From Planctomycetaceae bacterium (GTDB lineage: Bacteria > Planctomycetota > Planctomycetia > Pirellulales > Pirellulaceae): 64,000 bases of DNA. The DNA lies in NCBI GenBank assembly GCA_020638995.1, contig JACKHM010000004.1, positions 124,001 through 188,000 of the forward strand, written 5' to 3'. The translations under genes were made by a program, and so were the position numbers. Within the stretch, counting starts at the first letter, position 1; every line of letters begins with the position of its first letter. A model generated the notes under the pieces. It was given only the letters and a program-made list of their open reading frames with translations, was not told the DNA's origin and did not search any database. Below are positions 1 to 9,222 of this stretch, piece after piece.

Positions 1-616
1 CCTTCGTCGTACCCGGCTCCAAGCCCATGAACGTGTAGGGAAAGTTGTTATCGCAGTTGTTGTACTGAGGTGGGAAATAGTAGCTCTCGGGCTTCCCTTC
101 TTGTCCGACGAGTTTGGCGTCGGCGAAACTCTGGTGCATGTGGTGTGGAATCGGGCCCATGTTGTCGAAGAATTTTGAATAAATCGGCCAGCGTTCGTAT
201 TTGTCCCACATTGCCTTACCGATCATGCGCGTGCCGGCTTCGGCGACGGCGTCCTTCAATTGAAAGTGCTGACCCTCGAAGAGCACGAAGCTTTGGCCTT
301 CGTGCCAAACGCGTCCTTCATTTGCTGCGTCAGTCGTGCTTGCGAACCAGCGTTCGTCGATCCCGCCGCGTTCGGCACCATACTTGTAGTAGTCGGCAGG
401 ATGCAGCTTGATACGCTTGCCAGGGTGCAGGAAGCTACGCGGCACCCAAGTCGGCGAGAGACGCAGAAGGCCTTCGCCTGCGTCGAGGGCTCGGTCAAGG
501 ATCTTTGCGACACTATCGCCCTTAGCGATGTTCTCCATCATTTCAGCTTCCGCTCCGCTAGTGAACTTTGTTTGTTGATACCGTGATCCGTTTTGATGAG
601 TGGTCAATACGAACAC
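1..616 (-). CDS. Cupin-like protein, possibly related to class I mannose-6-phosphate isomerase (3' end outside window)
   Basis: The minus strand is open from about 616 to the left edge, giving roughly 205 residues of a protein whose C-terminus lies outside the window. The sequence has a compact hydrophilic globular character, with a run PHHMHQ followed by a Glu about 18 residues later, which fits the His/Glu metal ligands of a cupin barrel. The phrases LRLSPTWVPR and ERGGIDERWFAST look like a conserved planctomycete family that I associate with cupin or mannose-6-phosphate isomerase-like proteins; that link is from memory and is weak. No ATG begins the frame: GTG at 616 or TTG at 607 is the likely start, because the first ATG (541) would discard a well-formed N-terminal stretch. 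The frame is closed by a stop a short way upstream of 616. No clear ribosome binding site is visible. Confidence 0.6.
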   Translation of the reverse strand, partial: MFVLTTHQNGSRYQQTKFTSGAEAEMMENIAKGDSVAKILDRALDAGEGLLRLSPTWVPRSFLHPGKRIKLHPADYYKYGAERGGIDERWFASTTDAANEGRVWHEGQSFVLFEGQHFQLKDAVAEAGTRMIGKAMWDKYERWPIYSKFFDNMGPIPHHMHQSFADAKLVGQEGKPESYYFPPQYNNCDNNFPYTFMGLEPGTTK

Positions 617-824
617 GGGGCCCGGGTCTGGCAGTTTAGAACCTACTTCTCTAACACTTCAGAGGGCCGTTTGCAAGGCACGGAAAGTGATCGGACGGCT
701 GTGGAAATCTGATGTCGTGCGCTTTATCCTCGGGTGTATTCAATGTTTACTTTCGTGAACTGGTGTCAAAGGCCCTTCGGCGGTTTGCCCAGCCCAGCGA
801 ATTCGCAACGCGGAGGACCAATTA

Positions 825-1985
825 ATGGCGGCAAAGATCTGGAATGTGATCAACTCGGAAATTGGCAACGAGACAGTGCAGCCAAACGCGACACTTTCTT
901 TGCCGGGGACCACTGGTTTGTCGGTAGAGTACGAACTAGCCCGTGGCGGTCTTTCGGACGGGGTGGAAGTGCTCACCCTCGTGAATGGCGATGCAAAGAT
1001 TCGAGTCATTCCCACTCGCGGGATGAGCGTCTGGGAGATGACGCTCGGCGAACAACGCCTGGGTTGGAAGTCCCCAGTTCGCGGCCCAGTTCACCCGAAG
1101 TTTGTTGATGTCGGCGAGCCGAGTGGTCTGGGCTGGCTTGACGGATTCGACGAGTTGCTCGTGCGCTGTGGACTCGAGAGCAACGGGGCTCCCGAGTTCT
1201 CAGAGAATGGAGCGTTGAAGTATCCGTTGCATGGTCGCATTGGGAATAAACCCGCCCATTTGGTCGATGTCTCGATCGATCCCGATGCGAAAGAGATTAC
1301 GGTCGTGGGCGTCGTCGAGGAAGTGCGGTTTCATTTTCTCAAGTTGCGGCTCACTACGACGATTAAGACGCGTGCGGGCGAAAACGGATTCCGAATCCAT
1401 GACAAGGTAGAGAATCTGTCGCAAAGCCCCGCGGAAATGCAGATGTTGTATCACGTCAACTTCGGGGCTCCGCTTCTCGACGCTGGATCAAAGGTCGTTG
1501 CTCCAATCAAGACGCTCGTGCCTCGTAACCGACATGCTGCAGAAGGCATTGGTGGGTGGTCGAGCTATGAAGCGCCTCAGCCAGGCTTTGAAGAACAAGT
1601 CTACTTCGCCGAGCTATTGGCCGATGGCGCTGGAGCGACGCAGGTGATGTTGAAGAATGCCCACAGCACAGCAGGCGCTTTGCTGAAGTTCAATAAAAAG
1701 CAATTGCCCTGCTTCACGATCTGGAAAAACACGACCTCACTCGCAGACGGCTATGTAACAGGGCTCGAACCTGGCACGAACTTCCCGAATCCTCGGACTT
1801 ACGAAGGAGACCAGGGACGCGTTATCAAACTCGGTCCGGGAGGCTCCTGCGACTTCGATTTCGAACTGACTTATCTAAGCCAAGCTGCAGAAGTCGTAGC
1901 AACCGAAGCGGCCATCGCTCGTCTTCAAGGTGACGCGTCTGCGATCGTTCACGAGGAGCCGCAAGACGGATGGTGCGCTCCCTGA
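825..1985 (+). CDS. DUF4432 family protein (aldose-epimerase-like fold)
   Basis: A 386-residue cytoplasmic protein with no signal peptide. It resembles the DUF4432 family, which adopts a galactose-mutarotase-like beta-sandwich and probably acts on a sugar or sugar derivative; the substrate is unknown. Family-like features are the early IPTRGMSVWE segment (about residues 63-72), GWLDGFDELLVRCG (about 104-117), the central HGRIGN motif and the YHVNFG motif near residue 210. The ATG at 825 is preceded by a good Shine-Dalgarno (GGAGGA, 7 bases upstream). It stands alone on the plus strand, divergent from the cupin-like gene at the left edge, which may also act on sugars, so the two could share a regulatory region around 617-824. 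Confidence 0.8.
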   Translation: MAAKIWNVINSEIGNETVQPNATLSLPGTTGLSVEYELARGGLSDGVEVLTLVNGDAKIRVIPTRGMSVWEMTLGEQRLGWKSPVRGPVHPKFVDVGEPSGLGWLDGFDELLVRCGLESNGAPEFSENGALKYPLHGRIGNKPAHLVDVSIDPDAKEITVVGVVEEVRFHFLKLRLTTTIKTRAGENGFRIHDKVENLSQSPAEMQMLYHVNFGAPLLDAGSKVVAPIKTLVPRNRHAAEGIGGWSSYEAPQPGFEEQVYFAELLADGAGATQVMLKNAHSTAGALLKFNKKQLPCFTIWKNTTSLADGYVTGLEPGTNFPNPRTYEGDQGRVIKLGPGGSCDFDFELTYLSQAAEVVATEAAIARLQGDASAIVHEEPQDGWCAP

Positions 1986-2205
1986 CAATAAGCTGCTGAT
2001 CGTTTGTTCATAGCGGTGATGCGCCGGCGCGCGCCATCAGAGACGTACATCCGGAAAAGTCTTTGACTCCGCCTGATGTTGAACTAGAAAAGTAGTAGGG
2101 GCGGATCAGTGATCGGGAGAGTTCGATACCTCGTGCCGATTGAAAGCCACTTTTGCCGCCGCGACTAACTATGCCATGTCGTTCGGGAGACGAGGAGTTT
2201 AGGGA

Positions 2206-2469
2206 ATGTTGCGAGTATTCGGTTTATCGCTGCTACTGTTTGCGCTCGTTACGATGAATGTGTCCGCACAAGAGCCTGGTTGGTGGGGAGTTGTCATTGC
2301 GCCTGAAGCAATGCGCCCGCAAATCCAAAGCACTCCAATCACCCAACGTCCCTATCGCCCCTTTCACTTCTATGGGAATACGGTTCGTCGACAATACTAC
2401 CGCGGGACGATAATCCCCGCACCGCGCGACGTGATTCGAGGCGGCGGTGCTTTGCTCCGAGGACGCTAA
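2206..2469 (+). CDS. Small secreted protein of unknown function
   Basis: An 87-residue product with a clear N-terminal signal peptide: a hydrophobic core LSLLLFALVTMNV followed by a probable cleavage after SAQ. The mature part is about 65 residues, basic and rich in Arg, Pro, Tyr and Gly, without recognisable domains. A GAGGAG ribosome binding site about 11 bases upstream of the ATG supports the start. No family assignment is possible; short, basic, exported proteins of this kind are common in planctomycetes. It has its own flanking gaps and is probably monocistronic. Confidence 0.6.
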   Translation: MLRVFGLSLLLFALVTMNVSAQEPGWWGVVIAPEAMRPQIQSTPITQRPYRPFHFYGNTVRRQYYRGTIIPAPRDVIRGGGALLRGR

Positions 2470-3002
2470 TCCTGTAAATCCGAGCCGGTGAACGTCTTTC
2501 AAATCTTAATTTTGTTTTGCGGCTCGAAGGATTCGGATTCAATCGTTCTCTTCAGCGATACCAATTATCCGAATCATGCAAAAGTGACCGGTTGCACGAG
2601 CTGTTTAGCGACAAGATGGCGAAATCTCTTCGCGATATGCCCTGATACGGCTCCTTTAGCTTGTTTGGCGAACGCAATTGATCAATAATCGGGCGTGCGT
2701 TCCCCGGATTGGCTGGAACTCGGGAATAAGTATGCATCGAGACGGCTGATTTAAATGTTGGCAACAGTCTCAGCGAAGGTGCTTTAATCCTCTGTGTTCT
2801 TCGTTCGTTAGGTTTCATCGAGTGGCTCATCGAAGTTTGGAAACGCGTTGATTTCGCGGATTGTAATTGGAAATTAATTTGATGCGATCGCCAATTAAAA
2901 TGCCCCCCCGAAGGTTGCGTTTCGCCGTGGAGTCGATATCGTAGGAGTAGTGTGGCTAAGGGTTTTGGTCGGGCCACCTAAATGCGTTTGAGGTAAATCG
3001 TC
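2470..3002. other. Intergenic region upstream of the response regulator
   Basis: No convincing coding sequence in 533 bases. The open frame at 2552-2977 on the minus strand has an unprotein-like composition. The region is more AT-rich than its surroundings. A 9-bp inverted repeat (GATTCGGAT at 2530-2538 and ATCCGAATC at 2567-2575) with a 28-base loop lies 60 bases after the small secreted gene and could be a weak terminator or a binding site. A GAGGT ribosome binding site is present just before the ATG at 3003. Confidence 0.4.
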
Positions 3003-3902
3003 ATGGCCACCGTCCTCGTTGTTGATGACTCTCCAGTAGACCGCCGTGTTGTCGGTGGGTTACTAGCGAAGTCACCGACAATTGAAATCGAGTACGCTTC
3101 GGACGGTGAAGAAGCAATCGCGATTATGAAGGACGTTCGTCCAAACCTCGTCGTGACCGATATGATCATGCCGAACATGGACGGTTTGGAATTAGTGGCG
3201 GCGATCGTGAAAGACTATCCGCTAGTGCCTGTCATCTTAATGACGGGTAAGGGCAGTGAAAGAATCGCAGTCGACGCACTTAAGGCTGGAGCTTCGAGCT
3301 ACGTTCCGAAGAGTGTGTTGCAGGATTTGTTGCTTGAGACGGTTGAAAATCTACTTGCGATGGCACTCGAGGAGCAGACGCTCGGACGCATGATGGACTG
3401 CATGACGGGCTGTTGCTTCTCGATCGACAACGACGTGTCCATGATTCCCGCGCTGATAAATTACGTGAGGCGCTTCATCCGTAAGACCAATCTGTGTGAC
3501 GAAACCGGCGGCATACGAACTTGCGTCGCCCTGGAGGAAGCCTTGAACAACGCGCTCTATCACGGGAATCTTGAGTTAGATTCGAAGTTGCGAGAAGGTG
3601 ACCGGGCCGCGTATCGAGCGATGGTCGAGGAACGTAGAAACGCCGCACCCTACAAGAGTAGAAAGATTCACGTGTCCGTCAGTGTCGCCTCTGACCGCGG
3701 CGAATTCGTCATTCGTGACGAGGGTCCCGGCTTCGATCCGAGCGAGCTTCCCGACCCGACGGCTCCGACAAATCTGGAAAAGCCGAGCGGCAGAGGCCTG
3801 TTGTTGATGCGCACGTTTATGGACGATGTCGCCTACAACTCCCAGGGAAATCAAGTAACGCTCGTCAAGCACCGGAATAGCTCCGACAATGGATTTAAAT
3901 AA
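3003..3902 (+). CDS. Response regulator fused to an RsbW-type anti-sigma/serine kinase ATPase domain
   Basis: A 299-residue two-domain signalling protein. Residues 1-120 form a receiver domain: acidic pair at 8-9, phospho-acceptor Asp53 in VVTDMIMP, and the conserved Lys103 in VPKS. Residues about 150-290 form a GHKL ATPase domain of the RsbW/SpoIIAB type, with the N box EEALNNALYHGN, the G1 box RDEGPGFDP and the G2 box GRGLLLM. There is no histidine phosphorylation domain, so it should act as an anti-sigma-factor or serine kinase controlled by phosphorylation rather than as a sensor kinase. The next gene encodes a STAS protein, the usual partner of such an ATPase. The start is supported by GAGGT about ten bases upstream. 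The cognate histidine kinase and sigma factor are not in the window. Confidence 0.88.
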   Translation: MATVLVVDDSPVDRRVVGGLLAKSPTIEIEYASDGEEAIAIMKDVRPNLVVTDMIMPNMDGLELVAAIVKDYPLVPVILMTGKGSERIAVDALKAGASSYVPKSVLQDLLLETVENLLAMALEEQTLGRMMDCMTGCCFSIDNDVSMIPALINYVRRFIRKTNLCDETGGIRTCVALEEALNNALYHGNLELDSKLREGDRAAYRAMVEERRNAAPYKSRKIHVSVSVASDRGEFVIRDEGPGFDPSELPDPTAPTNLEKPSGRGLLLMRTFMDDVAYNSQGNQVTLVKHRNSSDNGFK

Positions 3903-3914
3903 CGAGGCTGGTTG

Positions 3915-4277
3915 ATGTCGAAACCCAAGTATTTCACCGTCGAGCAGTCGAGTGATACCGTGATATTTTCGGCGATCGGTTCGATTGGGGGGTTGGTTGA
4001 AGACGCCGCACGCACCGAATGGGACGCGATGCTGACGCAGGTTGATGCCGCAAATGCGACAAATGCCGTCATCGATCTCGGCGCGCTCGACTACTTCGGT
4101 TCGATCATGCTAGAGTTGTTGGTCGTGCTCTGGAAGCGAGTTAGCGCGAGAGGTGGGAAGCTTGCGCTTTGTAATGTCTCGCCGGTGGGAATCGAGATCT
4201 TACATACTGCCAAATTCGACACACTGTGGCCGATTGTCGGCGATCGGGACGAAGCTCTGGAAGTCGTCAAGGGCTGA
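3915..4277 (+). CDS. STAS-domain anti-sigma factor antagonist
   Basis: A 120-residue single STAS domain. The segment LDYFGSIMLELLVVLWKR corresponds to the loop and helix that carry the regulatory Ser in SpoIIAA/RsbV proteins, here the Ser of FGS. The gene starts 12 bases after the preceding stop and is clearly co-transcribed with the receiver/ATPase gene. In known partner-switching systems the ATPase phosphorylates this Ser, and the unphosphorylated antagonist binds the ATPase and frees its other client. The ATG at 3915 follows a modest purine-rich site (CGAGGC); an in-frame TTG lies immediately before it. The target regulated by this pair cannot be named from the window. Confidence 0.85.
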   Translation: MSKPKYFTVEQSSDTVIFSAIGSIGGLVEDAARTEWDAMLTQVDAANATNAVIDLGALDYFGSIMLELLVVLWKRVSARGGKLALCNVSPVGIEILHTAKFDTLWPIVGDRDEALEVVKG

Positions 4278-4407
4278 GAACTTTCACTTACTCGGCCGCT
4301 AGTATCCGCCGACACCATGCCGATTCAGTTGTCTACCTCTTTCCAGAGATTCGGCAATCACTGGTGTATTTGACTGGGGCCTCGCAACTCAACCTCCAGC
4401 GCTCGGA

Positions 4408-5691
4408 ATGTTGATGACACAACATCGCACGATCAAAGTTACGGTCAACGGAACGGGTTTCGCCGCGGATTACACCGTCCAGACCTATGGAATGATTCCG
4501 CATAAGAATGGCGTGAGCATCGAGCTTGCTGGCGTAACTTCCGGACAGTTGGAGAATGCCGCGAAGTTTGCTGCCGCGCATGGTATCTCGAAGGCGTATC
4601 TTGAGCACGCCGCAATGGTGAACGAGCTTCGACCGGATATTGATAATATTGCCTGCGAGAATTTTGCTCACGGCTCTTACGTGATTGAGGCTGCGGCTGC
4701 GGGGGTTGGTGTCATCGTTCTCGAAAAGCCACCGGTGATCTGGCCAGGATTTTCCGAGGGTCGCGAGGCCGATGCCCGTACGCGGAAGGTCGAGTCGATG
4801 AAGTTCCTATCGGAAGTGTTGGATGCCGTGCGGCGCGCCGGGTCGAAGCTGCTGTACGCCGAAGACTTCGTGTACGTCGACGGCGTTAAGGGACTGGTTG
4901 AATTGCTGATTGAAGCCCGCAAACGCGACAAAGGTAAGGTGTTGTATCAGCGAGGCGTGTGTGCTCATCAAGGCTCTCATGCACCGGCTTATGATACTCC
5001 GGCGAAATCAGGTGGCGGCGCACTGTTCAACAAAGCTTGTCATCCGTTGGGCCCTTGCTTGTTCTTAAAGCAAGTGGAGGGTTTGCTACGCAACGGACGA
5101 CCAATTCGACCGCTTAAGGTCTCGGCCAATGCACTGCAGATCCTCAAACACCAAGAGCCGACGGCCGGGGAACACTTTCGAGTGATGCAGAATGTAGATG
5201 ACTTCGGACGTATTACGGTCGTCTTCGAGGATCACACGGTCGCTGAAGTTATCGGCCACGACCTGAGCATCAGCGGAATCCGCAACGAGTTGTCGATCAT
5301 TACGGATTTCGCCCAATACGACTTGCGGATTAATCCCTGCAACGAGATCGAATTGTTTCTTCCCAAGTCCGATGCTGCGGGCAACCTGCTGCTGCGGGAA
5401 AAATTGCCGACACCCCAAGGCACAAGTTTTCCTCGCCCCAACCAGTTTCACGCACATGGTTATGTAAGTGAGATGAACGACGCCGTAGATTGCGTGTTGC
5501 AAAACGATCGCTATCCGCAATCCGGCGCCATGATGGCCTGGGACACCATGGCGGTTTTGATGGCCGGATATGAATCGGCAGATAATGGCGGCGGGTTCGT
5601 AGATGTTAGCGAGTTCTGCCAGGGTCGCGAATTTCATGCGAACGAGATGCCAGACCCACATCGATTCGGCGCAGTCTTTCAACGCACTTAG
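4408..5691 (+). CDS. NAD(P)-dependent oxidoreductase, homoserine-dehydrogenase/Gfo-Idh-like
   Basis: A 427-residue cytoplasmic protein with an N-terminal Rossmann-like part: VTVNGTGFAADYTVQTY resembles the beta1-alphaA loop, and VIVLEKPPV at about 105-113 resembles the EKP cofactor/substrate motif of Gfo/Idh/MocA dehydrogenases. The remainder is a longer alpha/beta domain with conserved-looking His and Cys residues. The reaction is likely NAD(P)-dependent oxidation or reduction of a sugar or amino-acid-like compound, substrate unknown. ATG at 4408 and at 4414 are both possible starts. The stop overlaps the stop of the convergent ceramidase-like gene by 4 bases, which is tight packing for this otherwise loosely spaced region. 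Confidence 0.6.
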   Translation: MLMTQHRTIKVTVNGTGFAADYTVQTYGMIPHKNGVSIELAGVTSGQLENAAKFAAAHGISKAYLEHAAMVNELRPDIDNIACENFAHGSYVIEAAAAGVGVIVLEKPPVIWPGFSEGREADARTRKVESMKFLSEVLDAVRRAGSKLLYAEDFVYVDGVKGLVELLIEARKRDKGKVLYQRGVCAHQGSHAPAYDTPAKSGGGALFNKACHPLGPCLFLKQVEGLLRNGRPIRPLKVSANALQILKHQEPTAGEHFRVMQNVDDFGRITVVFEDHTVAEVIGHDLSISGIRNELSIITDFAQYDLRINPCNEIELFLPKSDAAGNLLLREKLPTPQGTSFPRPNQFHAHGYVSEMNDAVDCVLQNDRYPQSGAMMAWDTMAVLMAGYESADNGGGFVDVSEFCQGREFHANEMPDPHRFGAVFQRT

Positions 5692-7070
5692 CGTGCGGTC
5701 AGTACCTGCTCCAAGGCAGAGCGAATCCGCTGTTCTGACCCGGGCGCGACCCACAACCATGTGTCTTGAAAATCGTCCGCGAACGCGCTCGAAGTCGGGA
5801 TATATCCCGGCCAGCATTCTCCGTAGCCGATCGAGAGCACGAACGAGTTCGGCAGCATCTGTTGAGCCATGAGTTGATAGCCGACGAAGGCTTCGCCCGG
5901 AAACAAAACGATCTGAGCAGACCCGAAGTCGATGCAGGGCAGATCAATCGGTTGGTGTGCGGCAACTCGCTCGCGACTCGACAAGCTCATCGCGGCGTAG
6001 ATGCGATTCTCGACCGTTTGTTGCTCGTCGCGCAGCACGGCCGCTAACGCCTCTTCCGTTAGCTTGGGACTGGGGTGATATTCGAGTTCAAAGGTGGTGG
6101 TACGAAATTTAACTCGGTCTAATGCAACCAGTTTCGTGTCCTCCCACGCGTCAACCATCGCCTGGTAAATCCGATCGATGAGGACGAGCCTTGTCTCCTG
6201 GGAACCGTCATTGAATTTGCCTGCCGTCACATCACCGCTGCAACCTGATACGTAGATCTGCTTCACGGAAAAATCATCTCGCTGCCGCCGTTCGCGGGCA
6301 AGTCCCACGAAGTCTGAAGTTACTTCACCACGGCCGTAGTAGCTCATCGGGTGTGTCGCATAGGCGTGTAGAGCGGCCACGGGTTTGTCACCGTTCCAAA
6401 AGCTGATCGACTTCAGGAACGGATCGATAAGCCCATCCGGGGCGTTTGCCAAGAACTCATCGCTTCCGCTTCGACTGCCGCGACCGAACGAGACTCGCCC
6501 GTCCGGATACTCGACGCGCCGATTGGAGGCAACTCCTTCAACTCGTGCCTGTCCCAAACCTAAATGTGTAATTGTTTGTGCATCACCAAGGCAATCTTTC
6601 AAGGCAATTGCTAGACGTTGGAGCGTCTCGCGGTGAAAAGCCTCGTCATAAAGTTCGCCTTCCAAACCGACAGAGGTTAGCAACTTCGCTGCGCCGGCGT
6701 CGGTCACCGGAGCGTCGTGTTGGTGCAGGGAGCAAACAAGCACTCGGTCACGAGTCGTACCTGCGGCGGAAGCCAATGTTTCCCGCCACTGATCGTAGGC
6801 TCCGTTGCGAATTTCGCACCAATCTACTGCACACAAGACGATCGGCTCTTCCGACCCCAGCAACACGAATCCATGAGCGTATAGCGGATCAACAATCTTC
6901 TTCGACTTGGTGGGAAGCAGTCCCATGCAACGATGATTGAGCGGAATCGTGACGTCCGCTGAAAACGTCGCGAGCCTAAATCTGGGTTTTTCCGCTGCTC
7001 GAGCAGTTCGAAGTACCGCACTCGCAGTTAGAAAAAGTACCAGGCACACTAAGGCAAAGCGGATTCTCAT
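5688..7070 (-). CDS. Exported neutral/alkaline ceramidase-like protein
   Basis: A 460-residue protein with a signal peptide (hydrophobic VCLVLFLTASAVL, probable cleavage after ARA). The N-terminal half resembles the neutral/alkaline ceramidase family: FSADVTIPLNH, an HQHDAP segment near residue 120, and HPMSYYG near residue 245 supply His residues of the type that bind zinc in that family. Planctomycetes carry several such proteins of unknown substrate, so hydrolysis of ceramide itself is not established. It is the third gene of a minus-strand group, 18 bases after the isochorismatase/ThuA-like gene, and is likely co-transcribed with it. The 3' end overlaps the convergent oxidoreductase gene. 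Confidence 0.7.
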   Translation of the reverse strand: MRIRFALVCLVLFLTASAVLRTARAAEKPRFRLATFSADVTIPLNHRCMGLLPTKSKKIVDPLYAHGFVLLGSEEPIVLCAVDWCEIRNGAYDQWRETLASAAGTTRDRVLVCSLHQHDAPVTDAGAAKLLTSVGLEGELYDEAFHRETLQRLAIALKDCLGDAQTITHLGLGQARVEGVASNRRVEYPDGRVSFGRGSRSGSDEFLANAPDGLIDPFLKSISFWNGDKPVAALHAYATHPMSYYGRGEVTSDFVGLARERRQRDDFSVKQIYVSGCSGDVTAGKFNDGSQETRLVLIDRIYQAMVDAWEDTKLVALDRVKFRTTTFELEYHPSPKLTEEALAAVLRDEQQTVENRIYAAMSLSSRERVAAHQPIDLPCIDFGSAQIVLFPGEAFVGYQLMAQQMLPNSFVLSIGYGECWPGYIPTSSAFADDFQDTWLWVAPGSEQRIRSALEQVLTAR

Positions 7071-7088
7071 CGATCGTTTCTCACGGGG

Positions 7089-9170
7089 TTAAGGTTCGAA
7101 GAGTACATCGGGCGATGTTCCGTATCGCGCGGGGAGAGGAATATTACACCACTTAGGATCATCGCCGATCCGGAACTGCCACCGGCCGTTCAACAGTAGC
7201 GTGTTCTTTCCTGAGTGGAGCCGAGGAGTAGCGACTAGACCACCTGAGCCATCGTCGTCCGCCACACGAATGACGATCAGATTCGCGTCATTTGGCGCGA
7301 TCCAATCCTCGGATATTGGAAGCACGAGAGTGTGACGTATGTCCGCAACCGGTTGTAAGCGATGCCCATTGAACCAAGCCTGGAGATCGTCATCCCCTTG
7401 TGGGAGTCGAAGTGTCAGATCCTTTTCGGAAAGCCACGAGTCTCGCAATCGCACCGCACAACGATACCATCCAACTCCGTCATAGTCCTTGAGCTGCGAA
7501 TCGATTGCTTCCCAAGCGCTTGGTACCGGGACGTTTACCCAATCGCGTTCATAGTTGGACCTAGATTCCGAAAAAAAGTTGGCCTGCGGTGGTAAACCTG
7601 CCGCCCAATGGATGCCGTTGGCGAGCAAGCGGACGGACTCAATATTCTCAAAATCGTCACGGTGGCCGAGGGAAGTATAGAAAGAGCGACCTCCATCACC
7701 GCGAGTAAACGTCCAAGCGACCGGCTCAGACGGTTGGCCCTCGACGCTGCCTGATAGCAGCGGCGATGTTTCCGGGGCGAGCGGCGATGTCATGTAGAGC
7801 GAGCCGCCCGACCGGAAGGGGACTCCCGTTACGCCGTGCAGAATGGGGTGTTCACCGCTGCCATCCACGGTGCTTATCGTCGCAAGTAACTTGTTTCCAT
7901 GGTGATTCGTGTAGTGTCCGCCAAAGACTTGGGCGTCGAATTCGGGCCAATCGGCCAATCCCTCCGGGGCCGACATGTTTCGCAACGAGAACGCGTGACT
8001 AGCCGTGCGAATGCCGACCACTGGTTTGCCGGCCGCAACAAAGTTGCGCACGATCTTCAATCGTTCAGGCTCCAATGTTCGTCGTCGTACACTGATCAGT
8101 GCGATGTCGGCGTCGTTCAAAACTTCGAGGCCGGGAATTCGATTTCGATCGTTGTCGTCGGCGTAGACAAATGAGACTCGGAAGTCCTTTCTGAGATGTT
8201 GTGCCGCGAATATCGGTAACGTCTGCTGCGTTTCGTATTCATCCTCGGCCATCACGATCGCCAGGTGTGGACGGGTGTCATGCTTAAAGCGAAATGCCTT
8301 GCCGCCGATCAATTGATCGCTGGTAATCGTTGGGCAGACAAACTTTTCAATATGCGAGATGATTAAATCGTTGCCCGTAAAATGACTGACGTAGGGCCAA
8401 CTCGCTGGGTTGTACATGGTGTCGGTCATGTCTCGCATCAGCACGACGTTCTTGCCGTTGCGAACCATCTGCCTCAAACCGAAAGGCCGTCCGAGGACAC
8501 ACATGTTGACGTGAACGCCGGTCAGGATGACGTTCTTGATACCGCGCTGTTCTAGAATGTTCCAAACTTCGTCACCACGATCGCTGATGAAGTCCTCCTC
8601 CGAGTCGATTGTGATCAAGTCTGATTGTCTCTGCCAAGGCAGGTCTGGATTGCGGCCAAGCCGTTCGAGTTTTGCAGCCCAGGCTTTGTGTTCCTCAGGA
8701 TCGTCGTCGTCGCCGCCATCGGATTGATCAAGAGGGTAGACCGCTTGCTCTTCACTCGGTATGCGTGAACACCACGATTGGATATCATCCGGAATCCGTT
8801 CGGCCTTGGGTGTGGCGACGGCCCTCGCTCTCGCTGGGTGATCCGAGTAGGCAGCCATGCAGTCGCTCGGCGCGTGAATAATCGTAGCGCCGCGATTGCG
8901 AGCCTCCTTCAACACTTCGTTCAAACGCGGTGTGAATTCTGCCAGACGGCGCACTGCGTTTTGCGAGTGATGCAGGTCCCATAGATCACAAACGATCACC
9001 GCCGTCTCTTCAGGTTTCCACGATTCTTGACGAGCCAGGCGGTGGTAACGTCCGCTGTTAATACTCGTCTCCGTCTGAGAACGCAGCGTGAGCAGAAACT
9101 CTTCTGCGGCGCCAAGATTCGCGAACATTAAAGTCGCTGCGAACAGGTAAAACGAACTACGAAGCGTCAT
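7089..9170 (-). CDS. Exported multi-domain protein: isochorismatase-like plus ThuA-like plus jelly-roll domain
   Basis: A 693-residue protein starting with a signal peptide (probable cleavage after LGA or GAA, about residue 22). Residues about 50-270 are isochorismatase-like: VIVCDLWDLHH supplies the Asp and HVNMCVLG supplies the nucleophile Cys. The usual Lys before the SxF segment appears to be Asp (LITIDSEEDF). Residues about 300-520 look like ThuA, the amidotransferase-like fold found in trehalose-utilisation clusters. Residues about 550-690 look like a beta-galactosidase-type sugar-binding sandwich (GVGWYRCAVRL). An acidic patch DGGDDDDPEE lies in the first domain. The AGGAG site upstream supports the ATG. 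It lies 52 bases after the DUF1501 gene and 18 before the ceramidase-like gene. Confidence 0.75.
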   Translation of the reverse strand: MTLRSSFYLFAATLMFANLGAAEEFLLTLRSQTETSINSGRYHRLARQESWKPEETAVIVCDLWDLHHSQNAVRRLAEFTPRLNEVLKEARNRGATIIHAPSDCMAAYSDHPARARAVATPKAERIPDDIQSWCSRIPSEEQAVYPLDQSDGGDDDDPEEHKAWAAKLERLGRNPDLPWQRQSDLITIDSEEDFISDRGDEVWNILEQRGIKNVILTGVHVNMCVLGRPFGLRQMVRNGKNVVLMRDMTDTMYNPASWPYVSHFTGNDLIISHIEKFVCPTITSDQLIGGKAFRFKHDTRPHLAIVMAEDEYETQQTLPIFAAQHLRKDFRVSFVYADDNDRNRIPGLEVLNDADIALISVRRRTLEPERLKIVRNFVAAGKPVVGIRTASHAFSLRNMSAPEGLADWPEFDAQVFGGHYTNHHGNKLLATISTVDGSGEHPILHGVTGVPFRSGGSLYMTSPLAPETSPLLSGSVEGQPSEPVAWTFTRGDGGRSFYTSLGHRDDFENIESVRLLANGIHWAAGLPPQANFFSESRSNYERDWVNVPVPSAWEAIDSQLKDYDGVGWYRCAVRLRDSWLSEKDLTLRLPQGDDDLQAWFNGHRLQPVADIRHTLVLPISEDWIAPNDANLIVIRVADDDGSGGLVATPRLHSGKNTLLLNGRWQFRIGDDPKWCNIPLPARYGTSPDVLFEP

Positions 9171-9222
9171 CTTCGTGCTCCTAAGCCCCAGTCTCGTTGG
9201 AAGGCGATTAATCGATGAAACT

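Noticed and set aside
2552..2977. Minus-strand open frame of 141 codons upstream of the response regulator
   Set aside because: Composition is not protein-like, there is no ribosome binding site, and it overlaps the likely promoter region.
5086..5817. Minus-strand frame of 243 codons
   Set aside because: Antisense to the clearly real oxidoreductase gene and without domain features.
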